DNA from: JBCDCY01 sp039180875 | GTDB taxonomy: Bacteria; Pseudomonadota; Alphaproteobacteria; Rhodobacterales; Rhodobacteraceae | Length of the DNA stretch: 64,000 bases | Assembly: GCA_039180875.1 (NCBI GenBank) | Contig: JBCDCY010000001.1 | Location: forward strand, 248,001 to 312,000 | Direction: 5' to 3' | Shown here: in pieces, positions 17,970 to 26,569 of the stretch | How the letters are laid out: every line of letters starts with the position of its first letter | Position numbering within the stretch: position 1 is the first letter of the stretch | The notes under the pieces: model-generated | What the model was told of the DNA's origin: nothing | Database searches by the model: none | The model's input: the letters and a program-made list of their open reading frames with translations, nothing else | Program-made: the position numbers and the translations under genes

Positions 17970-19157
17970 ATGCAACGACTTCTTGCCGCCACTGCGGCCC
18001 TGGCGCTGATGGCGCCGACCGCCGGCCTCGCCCAGGAGGTGAAGGTCGGCATCATCCTCGGCTTTACCGGACCGATCGAGTCGCTGACGCCGGCCATGGC
18101 TGACGGCGCCGAGCTCGCCTTCAAGGAGGCGAGCGACAGCGGTCAGCTGCTCGGCGGCACTACCATCGTGCCGATCCGGGCGGACTCGACCTGCATCGAC
18201 AGCGCCGCCGCCACCGCCGCGGCCGAGCGGCTGGTGACGGCGGAGAACGTCGCGGCCATCATGGGCGCCGACTGCTCCGGCGTGACCACGGCCGTCACCT
18301 CCAACGTGGCGGTGCCGAACGGGGTGCTGATCATCTCGCCCTCGGCCACCTCCCCGGCGCTTTCGACGATCGAGGACAACGACCTGTTCTTCCGCACGGC
18401 GCCCTCGGACGCGCGCCAGGGGGCGGTGCTCTCCTCCATCCTGATGGACAAGGGGATCAGCGAGGTCGCAGTCACCTACACCAACAACGACTACGGCAAG
18501 GGCCTGTCCGACGCCTTCGCCGAGAACTATGAGGCGGCGGGCGGCACGATCACCATCAACGCACCGCATGAGGACGGCAAGGGCGACTACTCGGCCGAAG
18601 TGGGCGCGCTGTCGGCCGCGGGCGGCGACATGCTGGTCGTGCTCGGCTACGCCGATCAGGGCGGCGTCGGCATCATCCGCACCTCCGTCGACACCGGCGC
18701 GTTCGACACCTTCGCGCTGGGTGACGGCATGTTCGCCGATAGCCTGCTCGAGGCGATCGGCGACGGGCTCGAGGGAACGGTGGGCTCGGTCCCCTGGTCC
18801 CAGGGCGACGGGGCCGAGGCCTTCCTCACCGTGGCCGAAGCCGGCGGCGTCGATGCCTCCGGCGCCTTCGTGCGCGAAAGCTACGACGCCGCGGCGCTGA
18901 TCGCGCTCGCCATGCAGGCCGCCGGCTCCAGCGACCGCGCCGCCATCGCGGCCGAAGTGCTGAACGTCGCCAACGGGCCCGGAGAGCCGATCCTGCCGGG
19001 TGAGCTCGCCAAAGGGCTGGAGATCCTCGCCGGCGGTGGTGAGATCGACTATGTCGGCGCCACCAATGTCGAGCTGATCGGCCCGGGCGAGGCGGCCGGC
19101 ACCTACCGCGAATACGAAGTGAAGGACGGCGAGTACACCACCGTCACCTTCCGCTGA
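17970..19157 (+). CDS. ABC transporter substrate-binding protein, branched-chain amino acid (LivJ) type
   Basis: 395-residue periplasmic binding protein (peripla_BP_6). Signal peptide MQRLLAATAALALMAPTAGLA, then mature start QEVKVGIILGFTGPIESLTP, the LivJ-like opening. The ATG at 17970 has GGGAG 6 bases upstream; an ATG at 17895 is in frame but would bury the signal peptide. First gene of an importer operon (ATPase, exported protein, ATPase, exported protein, two permeases). Family ligands include branched-chain amino acids, amides and urea; the substrate here is not determined. Confidence 0.9.
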   Translation: MQRLLAATAALALMAPTAGLAQEVKVGIILGFTGPIESLTPAMADGAELAFKEASDSGQLLGGTTIVPIRADSTCIDSAAATAAAERLVTAENVAAIMGADCSGVTTAVTSNVAVPNGVLIISPSATSPALSTIEDNDLFFRTAPSDARQGAVLSSILMDKGISEVAVTYTNNDYGKGLSDAFAENYEAAGGTITINAPHEDGKGDYSAEVGALSAAGGDMLVVLGYADQGGVGIIRTSVDTGAFDTFALGDGMFADSLLEAIGDGLEGTVGSVPWSQGDGAEAFLTVAEAGGVDASGAFVRESYDAAALIALAMQAAGSSDRAAIAAEVLNVANGPGEPILPGELAKGLEILAGGGEIDYVGATNVELIGPGEAAGTYREYEVKDGEYTTVTFR

Positions 19158-19180
19158 GCATCGCGCGCTGAACCGCAGAG

Positions 19181-19207
19181 CAGCCCGGGCGCCGTCCCGG
19201 GCTGTTT
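19181..19207 (+). terminator. Intercistronic hairpin between binding-protein and ATPase genes
   Basis: Perfect 9-bp stem CAGCCCGGG/CCCGGGCTG (19181-19189 and 19196-19204) with a 6-base loop and TTT after it. It sits inside the operon, 24 bases after the binding-protein stop codon. Such elements usually give higher binding-protein than ATPase mRNA by partial termination or 3'-end protection; that role is inferred. Confidence 0.65.
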
Positions 19208-19228
19208 CGCACCAACCGGGGGGAGAGC

Positions 19229-20014
19229 GTGGTCCGCGTCGAAGACCTGCACATGCATTTCGGCGGCATTCGCGCCGTCGACGGCACGACGCTGGAGATC
19301 GAGGCCGGCACCATCACCGGCCTGATCGGCCCGAACGGCGCCGGCAAGAGCACCCTCTTCAACGTCATCGCCGGCCATTACCGCCCGACCTCCGGCCAGG
19401 TCTATCTGGACGGCGAGGACATCACCGGCCTGCCGCCCCATACGCTGTTCGACAAGGGGCTGCTCCGCACCTTCCAGATCGCCCACGAGTTTTCCACGCT
19501 CACGGTGAGGGAGAACCTGATGATGGTCCCCGGCGGCCAGGCCGGCGAGCGGCTGTGGGACGCCTGGTTCCGCCCGAGCCTCGTCCGCGCCCAGGAAGCG
19601 GAGGTCGGCAAGAAGGCCGACGAGGTGATCGAATTCCTGCAGATCGGCCAGGTGGCGGACGAGATCGCCGCCAACCTCTCCGGCGGCCAGAAGAAGCTGT
19701 TGGAGCTTGGCCGCACCATGATGGTGGACGCCAAGATCGTCTTCCTCGACGAGGTGGGCGCGGGGGTGAACCGCACCCTCCTCAACACCATCGGCGACGC
19801 GATCCAGCGCCTCAACCGGGAGCGTGGCTACACCTTCTGCATGATCGAGCACGACATGGACTTCATCGGCCGCCTTTGCGATCCGGTGATCGTGATGGCC
19901 GAGGGCACGGTGCTGGCCGAGGGCACGGCGGAGGAGATCCGCACGAACGAGCACGTGATCGAGGCCTATCTCGGCACCGGCATGAAGCAGAAGCTGCGCG
20001 AGGTGGCCGAGTGA
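19229..20014 (+). CDS. ABC transporter ATP-binding protein, LivG type
   Basis: 261-residue cytoplasmic ATPase. Walker A GPNGAGKST at 34-42, signature LSGGQKKLLELGR, Walker B IVFLDEVGAGV and switch His in EHDMDF. The C-terminal segment after HDMD with 'VIVMAEGTVLAEGT' and 'VIEAYLG' is LivG-like (branched-chain amino acid type). GTG start at 19229 behind GGGGGGAGAG. The Walker B is followed by EVGAGVN rather than the usual EPxAGxN. The gene for an exported protein overlaps its stop codon. Confidence 0.93.
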   Translation: MVRVEDLHMHFGGIRAVDGTTLEIEAGTITGLIGPNGAGKSTLFNVIAGHYRPTSGQVYLDGEDITGLPPHTLFDKGLLRTFQIAHEFSTLTVRENLMMVPGGQAGERLWDAWFRPSLVRAQEAEVGKKADEVIEFLQIGQVADEIAANLSGGQKKLLELGRTMMVDAKIVFLDEVGAGVNRTLLNTIGDAIQRLNRERGYTFCMIEHDMDFIGRLCDPVIVMAEGTVLAEGTAEEIRTNEHVIEAYLGTGMKQKLREVAE

Positions 20015-20586
20015 GGCGGCCGCCCGGGGCGCCTCGGATGGGGCGGAGAGGCCTCGCCGCCCTCGTGGCGGCGGCGGCCCTCACCGGGGGCGCGGCCCAG
20101 GCGTCGGAGGACTGCCGGGCCCTGACCAGCGACATCTCTTATTGCGGGCCGGTGAATGAGCGCCTGAGCGGCTACGGCCAGGCCGTCTTCCCCGATCTCC
20201 GCTTCAACTACCGCGATCGCGACGACGCGCCGCCAAGCTCCCACTTCTTCGCCGTCATGCCCTATGACCGCGAGGTCGCCTCCTGGGACGACGTCTTCGA
20301 CATGCTGATCGACCAGTTGGTCCGGGGCGGCACGCCGCCCGCCGCCGCGTTCGACCGGATCGTGCGGAGCGGGCGGGAGGATGTGGATCTGTCGACCATG
20401 CAGGTTGAGTTCATCGGCCTGCATCGGGATGGCGAGACCGTGCTGAACTCCTGGGTGGCGCAGGCGCTGCCGGGGCGCGGGGCGCTGGTGCTGATCTTCT
20501 CCCTCGACGAGCGCGCCGATGCGGTGCCGGACACGCTCCGCGCCGCCCACGAGCGGGTGCTCGCGGACATTCGGTTCGTGGAATGA
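20011..20586 (+). CDS. Small exported protein of unknown function inside the importer operon
   Basis: About 191 residues, not recognised. A signal peptide is visible (RGLAALVAAAALTGGAAQA), followed by a mature start with two Cys (EDCRALTSDISYCGP) that could pair. The rest is a soluble alpha/beta-looking domain ending in an ILADIRF-like strand. The GTG at 20011 overlaps the LivG-type stop (GTGA); an ATG at 20038 is the alternative. Its place between two ATPase genes suggests a function tied to this importer, but that is inference. Confidence 0.7.
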   Translation: MRRPPGAPRMGRRGLAALVAAAALTGGAAQASEDCRALTSDISYCGPVNERLSGYGQAVFPDLRFNYRDRDDAPPSSHFFAVMPYDREVASWDDVFDMLIDQLVRGGTPPAAAFDRIVRSGREDVDLSTMQVEFIGLHRDGETVLNSWVAQALPGRGALVLIFSLDERADAVPDTLRAAHERVLADIRFVE

Positions 20587-20620
20587 GGCAGGCGTTGTCC
20601 GCAACCGGGACTGGAGCGCC

Positions 20621-21358
20621 ATGAGCGACGCCGCCGCCCTGGATGCACCCGACACGATCTGCCTCGCCGCCACGGGCATGACCGGGGGCTACGGCGCCAC
20701 CGACATCCTGCACGACTGCACGATCCAGGTGGACCGGGGCGAGATCGCGGTGATCGTCGGCCCGAACGGCGCCGGCAAGTCGACGGCGATGAAGGCGATC
20801 TTCGGCATGCTGAGCTTGCGCCAGGGCCAGGTGCGCCTCGGCCAGCGCGACATCACCGAGCTCTCGCCCCAGGACCGCGTGCATGTCGGCATGGGCTTCG
20901 TGCCACAGACCGACAACGTTTTTCGCGCGCTGACGGTGGAGGAAAACCTCGAGATGGGCGCCTTCATCCGCGAGGACGATATCGCCGAGACCATGGAGCA
21001 GGTGTTCGCGCTGTTCCCGGTGCTCCGCGAAAAGCGCCGCCAGCCGGCGGGTGAGCTTTCGGGCGGTCAGCGCCAGCAGGTGGCCGTCGGGCGCGCATTG
21101 ATGACCCGGCCGGAGGTGCTGATGCTGGACGAGCCGACGGCCGGCGTCTCCCCCATCGTGATGGACGAGCTCTTCGACCGGATCCTGGAGATCAAGCGCA
21201 CCGGCATCGCCATCCTGATGGTCGAACAGAACGCCCGCCAGGCGCTCGCCATCGCCGACCACGGCTACGTCCTGGTGCAGGGCCGCAACCGCTACACCGA
21301 CACCGGGGAGGCGCTGCTCGCCAACCCCGAGGTCCGCCGATCGTTCCTGGGGGGCTGA
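20621..21358 (+). CDS. ABC transporter ATP-binding protein, LivF type
   Basis: 245-residue ATPase. Walker A GPNGAGKST at 47-55, signature LSGGQRQQVAVGRAL, Walker B LMLDEPTAGVSP, switch region MVEQNARQAL. The QxN region 'VPQTDNVFRALTVEENL' is typical of LivF. ATG at 20621 with GGAG close upstream. Its TGA overlaps the ATG of the next small gene, so they are coupled. Confidence 0.93.
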   Translation: MSDAAALDAPDTICLAATGMTGGYGATDILHDCTIQVDRGEIAVIVGPNGAGKSTAMKAIFGMLSLRQGQVRLGQRDITELSPQDRVHVGMGFVPQTDNVFRALTVEENLEMGAFIREDDIAETMEQVFALFPVLREKRRQPAGELSGGQRQQVAVGRALMTRPEVLMLDEPTAGVSPIVMDELFDRILEIKRTGIAILMVEQNARQALAIADHGYVLVQGRNRYTDTGEALLANPEVRRSFLGG

Positions 21359-21783
21359 TGATACTGCCGGTAGCCATCTTCGCGACGGTCCTGGCCTCAG
21401 CTGCCGTCGCAAGAGAGGTCCCGCTCCGAACGCCGTTGAACGACATGATCGTCTATGAGTGTCGGCTTGGTCCTCCCCTATCCTATGATTTTTGGGATCT
21501 TACGGCCGAATTCGGCGGCGTAAGGATTTGGGTGGTCGCAAGAAGTGGCGTGGTAGATCCGACTACGGGGCGCGCGGTTTCCTTCTGGAATCCTTGGATC
21601 GAAGACGACACTCCCGCGATCCAACATGTCCGAGAGGATGGCGTGGGTATCGTCGTCGGTCAGCAGCGAGGGCTCCTGGTCGGGACCGGTGGCAAGTCGG
21701 TCTACACGCTCGACGCCGTTCTCGACGGCGTTCCGACGGCCTACGCCGTGCCACTCATCTGCGAGCGAGGAGCGGGCTATTGA
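21358..21783 (+). CDS. Small exported hypothetical protein with atypical base composition
   Basis: 141 residues, not recognised. An N-terminal signal peptide (MILPVAIFATVLASAAVA) is clear; the mature part is beta-rich with many Val/Gly and two Cys (YECRLG near residue 34 and LICERG near the end) that could form a disulfide. Codon use is less GC-biased than that of its neighbours. The start overlaps the livF-type stop (TGATG) and its own TGA overlaps the TTG start of the permease, so it is fully embedded in the operon. A late insertion that kept coupling is one reading. Confidence 0.7.
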   Translation: MILPVAIFATVLASAAVAREVPLRTPLNDMIVYECRLGPPLSYDFWDLTAEFGGVRIWVVARSGVVDPTTGRAVSFWNPWIEDDTPAIQHVREDGVGIVVGQQRGLLVGTGGKSVYTLDAVLDGVPTAYAVPLICERGAGY

Positions 21784-22793
21784 TCGATGTCCTCAACGCC
21801 CTGATCGTCTTCTCGAACTTCGTGCTCGTGCCGGCGCTCGCTTATGGCAGCCAGCTGGCCCTGGGGGCGTTGGGGGTGACGCTGATCTATGGGATCCTGC
21901 GGTTCTCCCACTTCGCCCATGGGGACATGATGGCGTTCGGGGCGATGGTGACGATCCTGGTCACCTGGGCTCTGCAGGCGGCGGGGATCGGCATCGCGCC
22001 GCTGCCGACGGCCTTGCTGGCCCTGCCTGTCGGCATCCTCGGCTGCGTGGCGGCGGCGCTGTTGATCGACCGCTCGGTCTATCGCTTCTACCGGCGGAAG
22101 CGGAGCGCGCCGGTGGTGTTCGTCATCGTCTCGGTCGGCGTGATGTTCATGCTGAACGGCGTCGTGCGCTTCATCATCGGGCCCGACGACCAGCGCTTTG
22201 GCGACGGCACGCGGTTCCTGATCCGGGCGCGGGAATTTCGCGAATGGTCGGGGTTGGAGGAGGGGCTGGCCCTCCGCACCTCCCAGGCGCTCACCATCGT
22301 CATCGCGCTCATCGTCGTCGTCGCGCTCTTCCGGTTTCTCAACCGCACCCGCACCGGCAAGGCGATGCGGGCCTATTCCGACAATGAGGATCTGGCATTG
22401 CTCTCCGGCATCAATCCGGAGCGAGTGGTGCTCATCACCTGGGTGATCGCGGCAAGCCTGGCGGCCATCGCCGGCACACTTTATGGTCTCGACAAGTCCT
22501 TCAAACCCTTCACCTATTTCCAGATCCTGCTGCCGATCTTCGCCGCCGCCATCGTCGGCGGTCTGGGCCAGCCGGTGGGCGCGATCATCGGCGGCTTCGT
22601 CATCGCCTTTTCCGAGGTGATGGTGACCTACGCCTACAAGAAGGTGCTGGGCTATGTGCTGCCGGAGAGCCTGGCACCGGACGGCCTCGTGCAGCTGCTC
22701 TCCACCGACTACAAGTTCGCGGTGTCCTTCCTGATCCTGGTCGTCGTGCTGCTCGTGCGACCTACCGGCATCTTCCGGGGGGCGGCGGCATGA
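21780..22793 (+). CDS. ABC transporter permease, LivH type
   Basis: 337-residue inner-membrane protein (BPD_transp_2) with about eight hydrophobic segments. Family blocks visible: GALGVTLIYGILRFSHFAHG, the loop TRTGKAMRAYSDNEDLALLSGI (EAA-like contact with the ATPase) and AAIVGGLGQPVGAIIGGF. Start is a TTG at 21780 overlapping the previous stop, with GAGGAGCGGG before it. It overlaps livM-type by ATGA. Confidence 0.92.
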   Translation: MIDVLNALIVFSNFVLVPALAYGSQLALGALGVTLIYGILRFSHFAHGDMMAFGAMVTILVTWALQAAGIGIAPLPTALLALPVGILGCVAAALLIDRSVYRFYRRKRSAPVVFVIVSVGVMFMLNGVVRFIIGPDDQRFGDGTRFLIRAREFREWSGLEEGLALRTSQALTIVIALIVVVALFRFLNRTRTGKAMRAYSDNEDLALLSGINPERVVLITWVIAASLAAIAGTLYGLDKSFKPFTYFQILLPIFAAAIVGGLGQPVGAIIGGFVIAFSEVMVTYAYKKVLGYVLPESLAPDGLVQLLSTDYKFAVSFLILVVVLLVRPTGIFRGAAA

Positions 22794-24097
22794 GCGGCCG
22801 GGCGGTCCTGCTCTATGGCGGCATGGCCCTGGCCCTGGTGCTGGTCGGGGTGTTTCAAAGCTGGAATGTCAGCCTCACCATCCTGAACCTCTGCCTGATC
22901 TCGGCCATCATGGCGCTCGGCGTGAACATCCAGTGGGGCTATGCCGGGCTCTTCAATGTCGGCATCATGGGTTTCGCCGCGGTCGGCGGCATCGCCGGGG
23001 TGTTGGTGAGCCAGCCGCCGGTGGTGGAGGCCTGGCAGGCCGGCGGCGGGCGGATCCTGCTCGCGGGATTGATGGTAGTCGCGACGGTGGGCGCGGTGCT
23101 GCTGCTGCGTCGGACCATGGCGCCGGGCCGGCCGCGCAATCTGGCGACGGCAGCGACGGTGATCGTCGGCTATCTGCTGATCCGGGGGTTCTACGATCCC
23201 GGCTCCTCGGCGATCGAGGACGTGGACCCGGCGCGGACCGGCTATCTCGGCGGGCTCGGTCTGCCAATCCTCTTCTCCTGGCTGGTCGGCGGCCTCCTGG
23301 CGGCGGGGGCGGCGTGGATCGTGGGGAAGGTGGCCCTCGGCCTCCGCTCCGACTACCTCGCCATTGCCACCCTCGGGATCTCGGAGATCATCATTGCCAT
23401 CCTGAAGAACGAGGATTGGCTGAGCCGCGGGGTGAAGAACGTCTCCGGCCTGCCGCGGCCGGTGCCCTACGAGGTCGATCTGCAGGCCGCGCCCTGGTTC
23501 ATCGACCTTGCCGCCCGGGTGGGCGGCGATCCGGCGAGCCTGTCGGGCATCACCGTGAAGCTGCTCTACGCCTGCCTGTTCCTTGTGGTGCTGGCGATCC
23601 TGCTCTGGCTGGCGGAGCGGGCGCTGAACGCGCCCTGGGGTCGGATGATGCGGGCCATTCGAGACAATGAGGACGCGGCCGAGGCGATGGGCAAGGACGT
23701 GACGCGCCGCCATCTGCAAGTCTTCGTCCTGGGCTCCGCCGTGGTCGGGATCGCCGGGGCGATGCTGACGACGCTGGATGGGCAGTTCACGCCGGGGACC
23801 TACAACCCGTTGCGCTTCACCTTCCTCATCTGGGTGATGGTGATCATCGGCGGCTCGGGCAACAACTGGGGCGCCGTGCTGGGCGGTTTTCTGATCTGGT
23901 TCGTCTGGATCCAAGCAGAGCCGGCGGGCAACTGGCTGATCGGCACACTCACCTCTGGGCTCGCCGACGGCAATGTGGTGCGGAGCCATCTGCTCGACGC
24001 TGCCCCCCATATGCGGATGATCCTGATGGGGCTGCTGCTGCTTCTGGTGATGCGCTTCGCCCCCCGCGGTCTATTGCCCGAGGTGGTCCGCCGCTGA
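22790..24097 (+). CDS. ABC transporter permease, LivM type
   Basis: 435-residue inner-membrane permease, second of the pair. Contains NIQWGYAGLFNVGIMGFAAV near the N-terminus, the ATPase-contact loop WGRMMRAIRDNEDAAEAMGKD, and GGSGNNWGAVLGG. It is longer than many LivM proteins because of an extra region (about residues 90-180) with an additional hydrophobic pair. The ATG overlaps the previous stop codon (ATGA). Last gene of the operon, ended by the hairpin at 24107. Confidence 0.92.
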   Translation: MSGRAVLLYGGMALALVLVGVFQSWNVSLTILNLCLISAIMALGVNIQWGYAGLFNVGIMGFAAVGGIAGVLVSQPPVVEAWQAGGGRILLAGLMVVATVGAVLLLRRTMAPGRPRNLATAATVIVGYLLIRGFYDPGSSAIEDVDPARTGYLGGLGLPILFSWLVGGLLAAGAAWIVGKVALGLRSDYLAIATLGISEIIIAILKNEDWLSRGVKNVSGLPRPVPYEVDLQAAPWFIDLAARVGGDPASLSGITVKLLYACLFLVVLAILLWLAERALNAPWGRMMRAIRDNEDAAEAMGKDVTRRHLQVFVLGSAVVGIAGAMLTTLDGQFTPGTYNPLRFTFLIWVMVIIGGSGNNWGAVLGGFLIWFVWIQAEPAGNWLIGTLTSGLADGNVVRSHLLDAAPHMRMILMGLLLLLVMRFAPRGLLPEVVRR

Positions 24098-24106
24098 CCA
24101 AGCGGA

Positions 24107-24135
24107 ATCGGAAATCGCGCGGGGCGATTTCCGAT
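24107..24135. terminator. Perfect 12-bp hairpin at the end of the importer operon
   Basis: ATCGGAAATCGC (24107-24118) and GCGATTTCCGAT (24124-24135) pair perfectly around GCGGG. It lies 10 bases behind the LivM-type stop and ahead of the convergent RTX gene. There is no T-run, so it may protect mRNA ends or work with Rho. Confidence 0.6.
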
Positions 24136-24166
24136 GCGAGATAGGTTCGTTGGGCGGGTCGCGACC

Positions 24167-25456
24167 TTAGCCGAAGACTTGGAAGACGTTGTCGAAGGCC
24201 GCTTCCATCGACATCGGGCGCAGAACGATCTCGTCGGGCCTGAGGTCGGTCACCCCGTCGACCACGATCATGCCGAGCAGATCGCCATCATGGGCCATTG
24301 GGGCCTCGGCACCACCCATCATCGCTTCCTGGTCGGAGACGACGACGATGGCCGAGGCGTCAACCCGGCCGTCGCGGTTCTGGTCCAAGTGGCGGATCTC
24401 GTGGATGGCGACCGTGTGACCCTCGATGATGATCAGGTCACCCTCGCGCCGGTCGTAGTCGGTGATGCGGTCGATGCCGCCCCAGTCGACCCAGTGGTCG
24501 TGGCGGTTGGCGTTTTCGCCCATCACCTGCATCCAATCGACCGCGCCAGAGGCATCGGCGTTGCGGCGGGCGACCTCCTCGCCGGCGTTCATCTCGTAGA
24601 TGAAGTGGAAGCTGTCTGCGCCAGCGCCGCCGGTCAGCAGATCGTCCCAGCGCCCGTCGGGCCGGATCGCGGCGTCGCTCGCCAGCATCGTGGGCCGCCC
24701 GGCGTCGGAGTGAGCCACCAGAATGTCGTCGCCGTCCTGCCCGCTCAGCCAATCGCTGCCGGCGCGGTCGACGATCACGTCGGCGCCGGCACCGCCCATG
24801 CTGCGGTCGTGACCGGCACCGCCGCGGAGTGTGTCGTCGCCGCTGCCGCCGAACATCCAGTCAGCGCCGCCGGCTCCGATCACCAGATCGTCGCCCCGGC
24901 CGCCATAGAGCTTGTCGTAGAAGCCGTCGCCGCCGATCACCGTGTCGTCGCCGGCATCACCCTTGATCCGGTCATTGCCGTCGCCACCCGACAGCCTGTC
25001 ATGGCCGCTCCGCCCGCGGATCCAGTCGTTGCCATCGGCGCCCACCACGGTGTCATGGCCGGCGCCGGCGATCAGGCCGTCATTGCCGCGTCCGCCGTGC
25101 AGATGGTCGTCGCCCTTGTCGCCGAACAGGCGGTCGTCGCCGTCCCCGCCGGTGATGGTGTCGTCCCCGGCGAGACCACGCAGGATCTCCCGCGCCGCGC
25201 CGCCCGCCATCTGGTCGTCGCTCGCGTCACTGCCTTGGCGGTGGGCGGCGAAGGGCGCCTCTGCCTTCAGGTCGAGGCGCTGGACCAGGCGGATCACGTC
25301 GTTGAGGAACGGCAGATCGATCTTCGTGCGGTCGAAGCTGAAGCCCATATACTCGACGGCGTTCCGCGCGGGCGTGCCGGGCGCGGCAAAGAACGGCTCG
25401 AGATAGGCGAGCGCCGCCTCTACCGACCGGCCGCCGATCCGCTGCCACAACGTCAT
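24167..25456 (-). CDS. RTX calcium-binding protein with an EF-hand-like loop
   Basis: 429 residues without a signal peptide. Residues 1-80 form a distinct N-terminal domain (TLWQRIGGRSVEAALAYLEP...). Residues about 85-280 are RTX nonapeptide repeats (GGDGDDRLFG, GGRGNDGLIA and so on), binding calcium after secretion. Residues about 290-400 carry an RTX C-terminal block with DQNRDGRVDAS, an EF-hand/dockerin-like DxNxDGxxD loop. Type I secretion is expected; no exporter is in the window. ATG at 25456 has GGGGGAG 7 bases upstream. Function is not identified. Confidence 0.87.
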   Translation of the reverse strand: MTLWQRIGGRSVEAALAYLEPFFAAPGTPARNAVEYMGFSFDRTKIDLPFLNDVIRLVQRLDLKAEAPFAAHRQGSDASDDQMAGGAAREILRGLAGDDTITGGDGDDRLFGDKGDDHLHGGRGNDGLIAGAGHDTVVGADGNDWIRGRSGHDRLSGGDGNDRIKGDAGDDTVIGGDGFYDKLYGGRGDDLVIGAGGADWMFGGSGDDTLRGGAGHDRSMGGAGADVIVDRAGSDWLSGQDGDDILVAHSDAGRPTMLASDAAIRPDGRWDDLLTGGAGADSFHFIYEMNAGEEVARRNADASGAVDWMQVMGENANRHDHWVDWGGIDRITDYDRREGDLIIIEGHTVAIHEIRHLDQNRDGRVDASAIVVVSDQEAMMGGAEAPMAHDGDLLGMIVVDGVTDLRPDEIVLRPMSMEAAFDNVFQVFG

Positions 25457-25537
25457 GCGCACACTCCCCCGCCTGCCGGTCCGGAAGGTAGGGGCGGGGC
25501 GATCGGTTAACCAACGGGGGGATCTTTGGCATTTTCC

Positions 25538-26569
25538 TCAAGTGCCGCGGGGTGCGGCATCCGCCGGCGCGACGCCGTGGTAGTCGCCATACCAGTCGAC
25601 GAAGGCCTGGACGCCGGTGCGGAGGTCGGTGCCGGGGGCATAGCCGGTGAGCGCCGTCAGAAGCGCCGTGTCGGCCCAGGTCGCCGGCACGTCGCCGGGC
25701 TGCATGGGCAGCTTCCTTTGCCGCACCGGTCGGCCGAGGGCGGCGGAGATCGCGGCGATGAAGTCGGTGAGCAGAACCGGCTGGCCGTTGCCGATGTTGA
25801 CGATGCGAAAGGGCGCCTCGGGGCTGAGCGTATCCCCCGGGACTGGGGCCCCGACACCGGGGACCACGTCGATCAGGCGATAGATCGCCTCCACCAGGTC
25901 GTCGACATACGTGAAATCGCGGCGCATCTCGCCGTGGTTGTAGACGTCGATCGCCTCCCCCGCCAACGTCGCCCGCACGAACTTGTAGAGCGCCATGTCG
26001 GGTCGCCCCCAGGGACCGTAGACCGTGAAGAAGCGAAACATCGTGACCGGCAGGGACCAGAGATGGGCGTAGGAATGGGCCAGCACCTCCGCCGCCCGCT
26101 TGGTCGCGGCATAGACGGAGAGCGGGCGGTCGGCCGGCACCCCCTCCCGATAGGGCATCGCCGGATCGGCGCCGTAGACCGACGACGTCGAGGCCATCAG
26201 CAGATGCGCCGGCGGGTAGTCGCGCAGCGCCTCGAGCAGGTTGAACGTGCCGGTGATGTTGCTGTCGATATAGGCCCGCGGCGCCTCGAGCGAGTAGCGC
26301 ACGCCGGCTTGGGCGGCGAGGTGGATGACCACGTCGGGCGCGGTCGCTTCGATGGCGGAGGTGAGCGCCGCGCTGTCCTCCAGCCGCGCCTCATGGGCGG
26401 TGAAGCCCGGCATCTCGGCCAACAGGGCATGCCGGCGCCGCTTGAGCGCCAGGTCGTAGTAATCCGTCATGCCGTCGAAGCCGCCGACCTGCCAACCCTC
26501 GGCCAGCAGCCGCCTTGCGACGTGAAAGCCGATGAAGCCCGCCGTGCCGGTGACGAAGGCTGTCCTCAT
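25538..26569 (-). CDS. NAD-dependent epimerase, UDP-glucuronate 4-epimerase type
   Basis: 343-residue short-chain dehydrogenase/epimerase. Rossmann GxxGxxG is GTAGFIG (8-14); the catalytic Ser-Tyr-Lys appears as STSSVYG and YAATK. Segments HLAAQAGVRYSLE, RFFTVYGPWGRPDMA and RRDFTYVDDLVE are typical of UDP-glucuronate epimerases (Cap1J/LpsL), which make UDP-galacturonate for surface polysaccharide. The ATG overlaps the stop of the msrC gene (ATGA). The name is by motif similarity; closely related UDP-sugar epimerases cannot be excluded. Confidence 0.85.
   Translation of the reverse strand: MRTAFVTGTAGFIGFHVARRLLAEGWQVGGFDGMTDYYDLALKRRRHALLAEMPGFTAHEARLEDSAALTSAIEATAPDVVIHLAAQAGVRYSLEAPRAYIDSNITGTFNLLEALRDYPPAHLLMASTSSVYGADPAMPYREGVPADRPLSVYAATKRAAEVLAHSYAHLWSLPVTMFRFFTVYGPWGRPDMALYKFVRATLAGEAIDVYNHGEMRRDFTYVDDLVEAIYRLIDVVPGVGAPVPGDTLSPEAPFRIVNIGNGQPVLLTDFIAAISAALGRPVRQRKLPMQPGDVPATWADTALLTALTGYAPGTDLRTGVQAFVDWYGDYHGVAPADAAPRGT

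Noticed and set aside
24107..24135. A recombination or attachment site
   Set aside because: The inverted repeat is a simple perfect hairpin behind an operon, with no integrase, tRNA gene or direct repeats near it.
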